NCBI GenBank assembly: GCA_030040815.1
Contig: JASHSZ010000325.1
Span: 1 to 5,038 of the forward strand
Origin: Streptosporangiaceae bacterium
GTDB lineage: Bacteria > Actinomycetota > Actinomycetes > Streptosporangiales > Streptosporangiaceae
Reading direction: 5' to 3'
Length of the DNA: 5,038 nucleotides
Under the pieces are notes generated by a model. The model made no database searches, was not told the origin of the DNA, and saw only the letters and a program-made list of their open reading frames with translations. How positions within the stretch are numbered: position 1 is the first letter of the stretch; each line of letters starts with the position of its first letter. Positions 1-5,038 of this stretch are shown in pieces. The position numbers and the translations under genes are program-made.

Positions 1-204
1 CGCGGAGCGGACCTGTTCGCCGTGGAGGCATACACGTTCGCCCGGCCGATCCGTTATCACCTGGACTACGCCACCCTGCGGGTGCACCTCGATGAAATTC
101 AGGCCAGCCGGGTCGTCCTTACTCATATGTCGGCCGACATGCTCGGCCGGCTCACCGAGGCGGAGGTGCCGGCCGCCTATGACGGCCTGACGATCCAGAT
201 CTGA
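1..204 (+). CDS. MBL-fold metallo-hydrolase, C-terminal part (5' end outside window)
   Basis: The reading frame is open from base 1 and ends at TGA 202-204, giving the last 67 residues. The segment DLFAVEAYTF, then YHLDYATLRVHLDEI, then VVLTHMSADML (residues about 4-47) matches the C-terminal part of metallo-beta-lactamase-fold hydrolases of the PhnP/RNase Z-like type. In that family the His of LTHMS (here His42) is the last metal ligand, and the DYATL helix precedes it. The usual HxHxDH motif lies before the window, so the catalytic core cannot be checked. The substrate is unknown: relatives act on phosphodiesters or cyclic phosphates, and many are uncharacterised. It is the only + strand gene and converges on the membrane-protein gene. 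The GTG at base 22 is internal, not the start. Fold assignment is fairly sure; specific function is not. Confidence 0.8.
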   Translation, partial: RGADLFAVEAYTFARPIRYHLDYATLRVHLDEIQASRVVLTHMSADMLGRLTEAEVPAAYDGLTIQI

Positions 205-252
205 GTTGGCCCGATCACCGTCGCGCGAAGCGGAACATCTGGCCGTCCGGGC

Positions 253-273
253 CTGGCTCAACCGGTGGGCCAG
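253..273. terminator. Hairpin between convergent genes, possible shared terminator
   Basis: Bases 253-260 pair with 266-273: CTGGC with GCCAG, then one T-G wobble and two further pairs. This gives an 8-bp stem with a 5-base loop (ACCGG). It lies 48 bp after the + strand stop and 18 bp beyond the stop of the - strand membrane gene, where a bidirectional terminator would be expected. No T-tract follows on either strand, which is common in actinobacteria but leaves the call unproven. The rest of the 205-291 gap holds nothing else recognisable. Confidence 0.4.
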
Positions 274-291
274 CACGCCGCGGCAGCAAAC

Positions 292-693
292 TCACTGGCG
301 GTGCTGCGTGAGCGCCAGCACGGCGAACAGGATCGGCACCACGATCCAGAACTGCAGGTAGCTGTAACGTCGCAGGTCGTCGCGAACGTCACTGCGGGCC
401 AGTTCGGCTGCCAGCGCACCGCGGCGCCACAGCGCGGCCGCTTGCCATGTCAGCGCGAGGTAGTTGACGCCCAGCCCGGCGATCCACGCGCCTAGGACGC
501 GCAGGCCGACCGTGCTGACGGTGGCGGCCAGCCAGCTGCCCAGGATCAGGCAGCCGACGGCGCCAAACAGGAACTCGGCGCCGATGAGGCGCCGACGCCA
601 GTGCCGCCCGGTGACTCCGTGCAGATCCAGGGCCGCCAGCCTGCGCACGTCGGGCAGGTCCACGGCCGCGTTGTGCGCCCTGCGGCGGGTCAC
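292..693 (-). CDS. Small three-helix membrane protein, unknown function
   Basis: This encodes 133 residues, GTG start at 691-693 and TGA at 292-294. A basic N-terminal region (MTRRR at the start; RHWRRR at about 30-35) leads into three hydrophobic segments at about residues 36-58, 62-88 and 111-129. A charged stretch (about 90-110, rich in Arg, Asp and Glu) lies between the second and third, and the tail is very short. By the positive-inside rule the N-terminus is probably cytoplasmic. No catalytic motif or signal peptidase site is seen. It starts 23 bp after the stop of the ferredoxin-like gene, so the two are probably co-transcribed. No clear Shine-Dalgarno sequence precedes the GTG. The frame stays open a little further upstream but without a usable start codon. 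I do not recognise a named family; it resembles conserved hypothetical actinobacterial membrane proteins. Confidence 0.7.
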   Translation of the reverse strand: MTRRRAHNAAVDLPDVRRLAALDLHGVTGRHWRRRLIGAEFLFGAVGCLILGSWLAATVSTVGLRVLGAWIAGLGVNYLALTWQAAALWRRGALAAELARSDVRDDLRRYSYLQFWIVVPILFAVLALTQHRQ

Positions 694-716
694 GCCGGGC
701 TTGGAGCGATCGGGCG

Positions 717-1073
717 TTACGCCAGCTCGTCTACCTGCTGGGCGAACGTCGCCATTTGCCCCATGAGCCGCTCGCCGATGGCCGCGCCGACTACGCCGAG
801 GTTGTCGGCGATGAGCCCTCCGCGCACGACCTGGCGCTCGAACTCCTCGTTGGTGCGCAGGTGAGCCAGCTTGTCCCGGTCACCGCGCAGCAAGAAGAAG
901 CCGCCGAGCTCGCCGCCGTGCGGTTCGAGCAGGACCGGTTCGAAGCTCTCGATCTCGCCGCCCTGTTGCAGTCGCGAGCAGTACTCGATGAACTCGCCGA
1001 AGACGCTTTGCGCCTTCCGCTCGCGGCCTCGTACCGGCAAGCCAAACCCGATGAAGAGCGCGGAATCTGCCAT
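717..1073 (-). CDS. Conserved hypothetical protein, probable ferredoxin-like (YCII/dimeric alpha-beta barrel) fold
   Basis: This encodes 118 residues, ATG at 1071-1073 and TAA at 717-719. The start is chosen because GGGAG (- strand, 1079-1083) sits 5 bases upstream of this ATG. A GTG 42 bases further up (1115) would add a basic segment and has no such site. The predicted order is beta (LFIGFGLPV), long helix (about 19-40), beta (FEPVLLEP), beta (GGFFLLRG), helix (about 65-85), beta (NLGVVGAAIG), then a C-terminal helix. This is the beta-alpha-beta-beta-alpha-beta plan of ferredoxin-like barrels such as YCII, EthD or stress-responsive A/B proteins. These usually dimerise and bind small molecules. 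There are no membrane segments, so it is probably cytoplasmic. It is followed 23 bp later by the membrane protein. The fold is my inference from the secondary-structure pattern, and no function can be assigned. Confidence 0.75.
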   Translation of the reverse strand: MADSALFIGFGLPVRGRERKAQSVFGEFIEYCSRLQQGGEIESFEPVLLEPHGGELGGFFLLRGDRDKLAHLRTNEEFERQVVRGGLIADNLGVVGAAIGERLMGQMATFAQQVDELA

Positions 1074-1078
1074 GACAT

Positions 1079-1083
1079 CTCCC
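1079..1083 (-). promoter_or_regulatory. Ribosome binding site that decides the start at 1073
   Basis: The - strand reads GGGAG followed by ATGTC and then ATG. This is a good Shine-Dalgarno core with 5-base spacing, and the only convincing ribosome binding site in the window. Confidence 0.65.
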
Positions 1084-1115
1084 AGTGTCAAGAACCTCCG
1101 CCATGCCTTGGGCAC

Positions 1116-1121
1116 AGCGTA
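1116..1121 (-). promoter_or_regulatory. Possible -10 element upstream of the small-protein gene
   Basis: TACGCT on the - strand fits the actinobacterial TAnnnT pattern of a -10 box, and would start transcription about 35 bases before the ATG at 1073. No recognisable -35 hexamer lies 16-18 bases upstream. It is only a candidate for separate transcription of the 1073-292 gene pair. Confidence 0.2.
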
Positions 1122-1123
1122 GC

Positions 1124-1154
1124 GCGGTCACGTCGGCGACCGCCGGGCTGGCGG
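1124..1154 (-). terminator. Two mutually exclusive GC hairpins after the hydrolase gene
   Basis: In the 99-bp gap, - strand RNA can form CCGCC/GGCGG with a 5-base loop (1140-1154). Alternatively it can form a 6-bp stem GCGGTC/GACCGC with an 8-base loop (1124-1143). The two share bases 1140-1143, so only one can form at a time. They begin 18 bases past the hydrolase stop. Neither is followed by a T-tract. They may end or weaken read-through from the hydrolase into the small-protein gene, but in such GC-rich DNA short stems arise easily by chance. Confidence 0.25.
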
Positions 1155-1172
1155 GACACAGCGTCGAGGCGG

Positions 1173-2072
1173 TCACTGCGGCGGCGGTGCCATCTGCCGG
1201 AAGGCCTCGATGAGATCGGGCATCCGGTCGATGATCAGCAGGTGTCCCTCGCCCGGCAGCATCCTGGCGTGGCAATGCGGTATCTGCTCCGCCAGGTACC
1301 TGCCCATGGCCGGCGGGACGAGGGTGTCGGCCTCGCCCTGCCACAGATAGACCTCCGGTTCGATCTCGCGCAGCGAGAAGCCCCAGGGCCGGCCGAGCAG
1401 GACCATGTCATGGGTCGCGCCATCGCTGCCTTGGCGGAACGCCTCGACCAGGTCTGCGATGAGGAGGTCGCGGACTTCGGGACGGCGGACGACCACGGCG
1501 TCCGCCGGAGACATCGCGCGGGCGAGCGCGTCGATCGTGCGCTCCGGCTGGTCGATGACGCCGCGGCGCATGGACCGCATCGCCGCCGCGGCCAGGGCCG
1601 GCCAGCGTGAGCCGAGCTGGAAGCCAACGCGGTTCTGCCAGCGCATCCCGTGAGTGATGCCGCGTACCTGAAACGGGCCCGCACCGCTGATCACCGCCGC
1701 CCGGCTGACGCGGCTCGGCAGCCGCCAGGCGCAGGCCAGCGCGTACGGCCCGCCCCCGGACGCGCCCGCGACCGAGAACCGGGAGATCCCGAGCTTGTCG
1801 GCGGTCTCGGCGACATCGGCCGGCCAGTCCGTCAGGGCGCGACCGGGCTGGACATCCGACAAGCCGACGCCAGGGCGGTCCAGCGCGATCACCAGGAAGC
1901 CGGCCGCTGCCGCAGCCGAGTGGGCGAACCGTCCCTCCAGGCGGGAGCCGGGATGGCCGTGGAAGTAGAAGATGGGCTCGCCGTCTGGCCGGCCGTACTG
2001 GGCGTACCCGAGCCGTCGTCCGTCGCCGAGCACGAGAACACCGTCTTCGCCCGGTTCGCTCACTGGCGCCAT
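1173..2072 (-). CDS. Alpha/beta-fold hydrolase
   Basis: This encodes 299 residues, ATG at 2070-2072 and TGA at 1173-1175. The whole catalytic set is visible. The oxyanion-side HGHPGS motif is at 38-43, the strand and turn ALDRPGVGLSD at 63-73, and the nucleophile elbow GASGG has Ser105. The acid is Asp249 in GEADTLVPP, and the base is His277 in GEGHLLI. Length and motifs fit single-domain hydrolases related to prolyl iminopeptidases, haloalkane dehalogenases and esterases. Ser at the nucleophile position excludes a dehalogenase. The helical cap is about residues 140-235. There is no signal peptide, so it is probably cytoplasmic; the substrate is unknown. An in-frame ATG at 2171 would add 33 low-complexity residues and overlap the endonuclease V gene by 47 bp. 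I prefer 2072 because similarity-like sequence starts just after it. Neither start has a Shine-Dalgarno site. It lies 52 bp after endonuclease V and may be in the same operon. Confidence 0.9.
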   Translation of the reverse strand: MAPVSEPGEDGVLVLGDGRRLGYAQYGRPDGEPIFYFHGHPGSRLEGRFAHSAAAAAGFLVIALDRPGVGLSDVQPGRALTDWPADVAETADKLGISRFSVAGASGGGPYALACAWRLPSRVSRAAVISGAGPFQVRGITHGMRWQNRVGFQLGSRWPALAAAAMRSMRRGVIDQPERTIDALARAMSPADAVVVRRPEVRDLLIADLVEAFRQGSDGATHDMVLLGRPWGFSLREIEPEVYLWQGEADTLVPPAMGRYLAEQIPHCHARMLPGEGHLLIIDRMPDLIEAFRQMAPPPQ

Positions 2073-2109
2073 GGTGCGACCATATAGCGGCCGCGCCGAC
2101 TGCCGCACC
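2073..2109 (-). promoter_or_regulatory. Hydrolase start region: A/T patch inside an inverted repeat, no RBS
   Basis: The 52-bp gap before the hydrolase has no Shine-Dalgarno site. On the - strand it contains GGTGCG (2104-2109) and its reverse complement CGCACC (2073-2078), the latter touching the ATG. Between them lie the palindrome GCGGCCGC (2087-2094) and an A/T patch CTATATG (2080-2086), unusual for this DNA. The patch sits about 8 bases before the ATG, roughly where a -10 box for a leaderless transcript would be, but it does not fit TAnnnT exactly and no -35 box is seen. This could be a weak promoter and/or an operator, or chance. Confidence 0.25.
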
Positions 2110-2124
2110 GCCGGATCAGCACGC

Positions 2125-2658
2125 TCACCGGGCTGGCTCACGGGCGAGCTCGTCGGCGCGGCGGAGGGCATCCGGCACCCGGAACCGGCCAGCCATGTGC
2201 CGGACGAGGTCGGCGGCGTCCGCCCGCGGCAGGCCGGCCGCGGTCACGAGCAGCGGGCGCGCCGAGGCGCCGCGCAGCACGGGTAGCGCGTGCGTCGCGG
2301 TGTGGAACGGCGACTTGGCAACCCCGACCACCGGCATGCCGAACTCCGCGTGCAGGTAGGCACCGAGGCCTGGCCTGCCGTCCGGGTCGAGGTCGGCGTA
2401 CCCGTCAACCACGATCAGGCGCGGCAGATCCATGTCGGCGAGCAGCATGCGCAGCGGCGGCAGCTCGCGCAGGTAGAACTCGCCAGGCCGGTAGGGGAGC
2501 ACCTCCCGCACCGAGTTCACGTGCTCGGCCACCACCCGCGAGAAGGAGATGTCCGCGGCCAGCACGGCAGCGGCCCGAGCCCCACCCGACACTGGGTAGT
2601 GCACGTCGACAGCCGCGACGACGCCGGGATGGCTGCACCTGTCGCCCAGCGGGCTCAA
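2125..2658 (-). CDS. Endonuclease V-type protein (short actinobacterial form)
   Basis: This encodes 177 residues, TTG at 2656-2658 and TGA at 2125-2127. Endonuclease V cuts DNA (or RNA) one base 3' of deaminated adenine (inosine) using Mg2+. Visible family landmarks, in order: VDVHY with Asp18 (first metal-binding acid); PYRP at 55-58, matching the strand-parting PYIP wedge; RELPPL with Arg64-Glu65; VVDGY with Asp85; and VVGVAKSPF with Lys115. The C-terminal segment LPDALRRADELA is also family-like. It is shorter than the roughly 220 residues of E. coli Nfi, because the N-terminal helix and an insertion before the last strand are missing. The usual DGHG..HP reads DGYADLDP (85-92), so two His residues are replaced. 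The TTG overlaps the E1 stop as TTGA, there is no RBS, and the frame has no other start before a stop, so coupled translation is likely. Family membership is firm; nuclease activity is less sure. Confidence 0.85.
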   Translation of the reverse strand: MSPLGDRCSHPGVVAAVDVHYPVSGGARAAAVLAADISFSRVVAEHVNSVREVLPYRPGEFYLRELPPLRMLLADMDLPRLIVVDGYADLDPDGRPGLGAYLHAEFGMPVVGVAKSPFHTATHALPVLRGASARPLLVTAAGLPRADAADLVRHMAGRFRVPDALRRADELAREPAR

Positions 2659-4991
2659 CGGAACAGGTCGCGGGCCGCGTCCTCGATCCCGGCCTCGGAC
2701 AGCAGCACCGTGCCGGCGGCGTCACCGAGCGGCACGAAGCTGTCCTGGCTGGCGACCCGGGCGATCCGGCCGGTGAAGCCGGCGTCCACCAGCGTGGTGA
2801 TCACCGTCTCGGACACGCCGCCGGTGCGCCGCGTCTCATCTGCCACCAGCACCGTTCCGGTGGCCGCCGCCGCGCGCAGCACGTCCTCGTAGGGCAGCGG
2901 CGCAAGCCAGCGCAGGTCGAGGATCCGGCTGGTGATGCCGTCGGCGGCGAGCGTGCGAGCGGCGCGCAGGCTCATGCGAACCCCGTTCCCGAAGGAAATG
3001 ATGGTCAGGTCGGTGCCAGTGCCGTACAGCCGGCCTCGGCCCAGCGGGACGTGGGTTTGCCCCCATCGCTCGGTCGGCTCGTAGCTGGCGAGCCAGCCGC
3101 CGTCGCCGGGCTCGTAGAGGTCGCGCTCGTGGTACAGGGCGATGGGTTCCAGGAACACGCTCACGCTGCCGTCGACCTCGGCGGCGGCCAGGCAGGAGCG
3201 CAGCATGGCCGCGGCGTCGTCTGGCCGCGCCGGGCACGCCACGACCAGGCCGGGGATATCACGCAGCGCCGCCAGCCCGTTGTCGTTGTGGAAGTGCCCG
3301 CCGAAGCCCTGCTGATAGGCCAGGGCCGCGACCCTGACCACCATCGGGTTGCGGTACTGGGCGCGGGAGAAGAACGACAGTGTCGCGGCCTCGCCGCGAA
3401 TCTGATCAGCGGCGTTGTGCAGGTAGGCGAGGTATTGGATCTCCGGCACCGGCAGCAGCCCGGCCAGGCCCGCCCCGAGCGCGACGCCCAGGATGGCCTG
3501 CTCGTCCAGCGGCGAGTCGAACACGCGGCCTGCGCCGAACGCGCGCTGCAATCCTCGGGTCACGCCGTAGACGCCGCCCTTGCGGCCGACGTCCTCGCCA
3601 AAGACAATCATGTCGGTCCGCTGGGCTAGCTCGTCGCCGAGCGTGCGGTTGATCGCCTGTGCCAGCGTCAGCGGCTCGGTGTCGGCAGCCTCCGCCGACG
3701 CCTCCTCATCGGGCCGGCGCGCCGGGTGTCGTGATCGCGCGGCGATGTCCGCCGCCACGATCGTCGGCCGGCGGGGCGCGATCGGCGCCATCACCTGCTC
3801 GGCGGTGCTCAGCTGCGCCGTTCCGGCGAGGGCGTCGGCCACGGCGAGGATGCGCGTCCGTACCGCCTCGTACCGGTCGATGATCTCGGCCGGCGAGAGC
3901 GCGCCGGCCTCGACCAGCAGCCGGGCGGTGCCGAGCAGCGGGTCGCGCGTCGTGTCGGCGGCGATCTCGGCGGCCGAGCGGTACGCGGACTCCACGTCGC
4001 TGCCCGCGTGACCGCCGAGCCGGACGGTGCGCAAGTGCAGGAACGCGGGCCGGCGGTGCTTCCGCGCCCAGTCCGCCGCGGCGACGGCGGTGTCGTAGCT
4101 GTCGGCCAGGTCGGCGCCGTCGGCGCTGAAGTACCTGATCTCGGGTCGCGCGGAGTTCAGCGCCTGGATCCAGCCCGGCGCGGTCCGGACGCTAATGCCG
4201 AGACCGTTGTCCTCGCATACCAGCAGAATCGGCAGCGGCAGCCGCTGGTAGGCGCAATACGACGCCATGCTCAGCGCTCCGGCAGCGGTCGAGTGGTTGA
4301 CCGACGCGTCGCCGAAGCTGCAGACCACCACGCAGTCTTCTGGCCACGGCGTCGCGAGGCCCAGTTTGGCCGCCCGCCCGACGGCGAATGCCAGGCCCAC
4401 CGCCCGCGGCAGGTGCGACGCGATCGTCGACGTCTGCGGGATCACGTGCAGCTCGGGGTGGCCGAACACCTTGTGCCGTCCGCCGGCGATGGGCTCGGCT
4501 GCGGCTGCCATCAGGCCGAGCAGCACGTCACTCACGCCGTCCCGCGGCGGGTGTGCCTGCGCGGCACGGACCAGGTAGAAAGCCCCGGACCGGTAGTGCA
4601 GCAGGGCCGGGTCGGTGAGCCGCAGCGCCGCCGCGACCGCAGCGTTCCCCTCGTGTCCGGACGAGCCGATGGTGTAGTAACCCGCCCTGCGGGCCCGTAG
4701 CCAGCGCGCCGCGAGGTCCAGGTGCCGGCTGGCCAGCTGCGCGCCGAGCAGGTCCAGGCAGCGGCCGACCGAGAGCGCGCTACCTGGCCGGATCGGATCG
4801 TCAGGAGCCGGACGGACCGCGCCAGCCGGCCGGGTGAGCTCCCTGATGGCCCGGGACAGCCGCTGCTCTGCCAGGTCCTGGCCCGTCGCGTCGCCGGAGG
4901 AAGATTTGCGGGCCAACTCGGTGGCCGCGGAATCCGGCTGACGCGGCCCGGGTCCTGCAGCCGCGACGCTCACCTTCCGACCGTATGCCAC
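2655..4991 (-). CDS. 2-oxo acid dehydrogenase E1, fused alpha and beta subunits (TPP-dependent)
   Basis: This encodes 778 residues from GTG 4989-4991 to TGA 2655-2657. It is a single-chain form of the alpha2beta2 E1 of pyruvate or branched-chain 2-oxo acid dehydrogenase complexes, which decarboxylates a 2-oxo acid on thiamine pyrophosphate and passes the acyl group to lipoyl-E2. The alpha part (about 75-400) has the GSSGHEGNAAV and LHYRSGA segments, TSTIASHLPRAVG at 187-199, and a TPP/Mg motif running from GDA (Asp228) to EDN (Asn262). A linker rich in Arg, Ala and Glu spans about 401-437. The beta part (438-778) has FGEDVG with catalytic-type Glu466, PLDEQAILGVALGAGLAG (494-511), GGHFHND with His568, and the C-terminal transketolase domain (about 655-778; LDLRWLAPLP, ADETRRTGG). 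Substrate is unresolved; the alpha part looks closer to branched-chain than pyruvate enzymes. No E2 or E3 is nearby. Start is uncertain: the first 70 residues are low-complexity, GTG 4973 is an alternative, and the frame is open to the window edge. Confidence 0.88.
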   Translation of the reverse strand: MAYGRKVSVAAAGPGPRQPDSAATELARKSSSGDATGQDLAEQRLSRAIRELTRPAGAVRPAPDDPIRPGSALSVGRCLDLLGAQLASRHLDLAARWLRARRAGYYTIGSSGHEGNAAVAAALRLTDPALLHYRSGAFYLVRAAQAHPPRDGVSDVLLGLMAAAAEPIAGGRHKVFGHPELHVIPQTSTIASHLPRAVGLAFAVGRAAKLGLATPWPEDCVVVCSFGDASVNHSTAAGALSMASYCAYQRLPLPILLVCEDNGLGISVRTAPGWIQALNSARPEIRYFSADGADLADSYDTAVAAADWARKHRRPAFLHLRTVRLGGHAGSDVESAYRSAAEIAADTTRDPLLGTARLLVEAGALSPAEIIDRYEAVRTRILAVADALAGTAQLSTAEQVMAPIAPRRPTIVAADIAARSRHPARRPDEEASAEAADTEPLTLAQAINRTLGDELAQRTDMIVFGEDVGRKGGVYGVTRGLQRAFGAGRVFDSPLDEQAILGVALGAGLAGLLPVPEIQYLAYLHNAADQIRGEAATLSFFSRAQYRNPMVVRVAALAYQQGFGGHFHNDNGLAALRDIPGLVVACPARPDDAAAMLRSCLAAAEVDGSVSVFLEPIALYHERDLYEPGDGGWLASYEPTERWGQTHVPLGRGRLYGTGTDLTIISFGNGVRMSLRAARTLAADGITSRILDLRWLAPLPYEDVLRAAAATGTVLVADETRRTGGVSETVITTLVDAGFTGRIARVASQDSFVPLGDAAGTVLLSEAGIEDAARDLFR
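4980..4985 (-). promoter_or_regulatory. Possible -10 box for a leaderless E1 transcript
   Basis: TACGGT on the - strand matches TAnnnT, and is separated by 6 bases from an in-frame GTG at 4971-4973. That spacing is typical of actinobacterial leaderless genes, in which transcription begins at the start codon. Neither this GTG nor the one at 4991 has a Shine-Dalgarno site at proper distance, which supports the idea. No good -35 hexamer is seen around 5002-5009. If real, E1 would be 772 residues. The remaining bases to the window edge (4992-5038) show nothing else. Confidence 0.3.
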
Positions 4992-5038
4992 CAGAGCGCA
5001 GACGAACAGGCAGATTGGTTGCCGCCAGGTGAATCCCG

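Noticed and set aside
1086..1091. A perfect TTGACA (-35 consensus) on the - strand.
   Set aside because: It ends only 12 bases before the ATG at 1073, and a -10 box at the right spacing would fall inside the gene with no TAnnnT match, so it is probably chance.
756..1610. A 284-codon + strand open frame across the small-protein and hydrolase genes.
   Set aside because: It is antisense to two well-supported genes, has an Arg/Ala/Asp-rich composition without motifs or predicted fold, and is the kind of shadow frame expected in GC-rich DNA.
2073..2171. An N-terminal extension of the hydrolase by 33 residues from ATG 2171.
   Set aside because: The added residues are low-complexity and unlike the hydrolase fold, the extension overlaps the endonuclease V gene, and no RBS precedes it.
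2290..2892. A 200-codon + strand open frame opposite endonuclease V and the E1 end.
   Set aside because: It has low-complexity composition and is antisense to conserved motifs of both genes.
4008..4700. A 230-codon + strand open frame opposite the E1 alpha region.
   Set aside because: It mirrors the E1 coding frame, shows no domain-like pattern, and has no ribosome binding site; the E1 reading is far better supported.
2655..4991. A frameshift or artificial join of separate E1 alpha and beta genes.
   Set aside because: The frame is continuous through a plausible linker (about 401-437), with complete alpha and beta motifs on both sides; fused E1 proteins are known in actinobacteria.

Overview
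The window is GC-rich, with strong G/C preference at third codon positions, and with GTG and TTG starts beside ATG. Together with the protein types seen, this suggests a high-GC actinobacterium (Streptomyces/Micromonospora/Streptosporangium-like); the genus cannot be fixed from the sequence. No RNA gene, insertion sequence, CRISPR array, attachment site or replication origin is visible.

Layout: on the + strand only the last 67 codons of an MBL-fold metallo-hydrolase are present (1-204). Everything else is coded on the - strand and reads from the right edge leftwards. The order is a 2-oxo acid dehydrogenase E1 with alpha and beta subunits fused in one chain (4991-2655), a short actinobacterial-type endonuclease V (2658-2125, overlapping E1 by 4 bp), an alpha/beta hydrolase (2072-1173), a small protein of probable ferredoxin-like fold (1073-717), and a three-helix membrane protein (693-292). 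The + and - strand genes converge on an 87-bp gap that holds a hairpin. The other gaps are 23, 99 and 52 bp; no stretch above 100 bp lacks a gene.

How the genes may work together: E1 and endonuclease V are very likely co-transcribed and translationally coupled. The small protein and the membrane protein, 23 bp apart, look like a second pair. The hydrolase sits between the pairs with a 52-bp leader and a 99-bp trailer, so it could be part of one long operon or a separate unit. No E2 or E3 gene lies in the window, so the E1 must use partners encoded elsewhere. No obvious pathway joins a TPP-dependent dehydrogenase, a DNA/RNA repair nuclease and the small genes.

I found no convincing undescribed multi-gene system. 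The best leads are the altered active-site motif of the short endonuclease V, the departures from consensus in the fused E1, and possible leaderless starts for E1 and the hydrolase.
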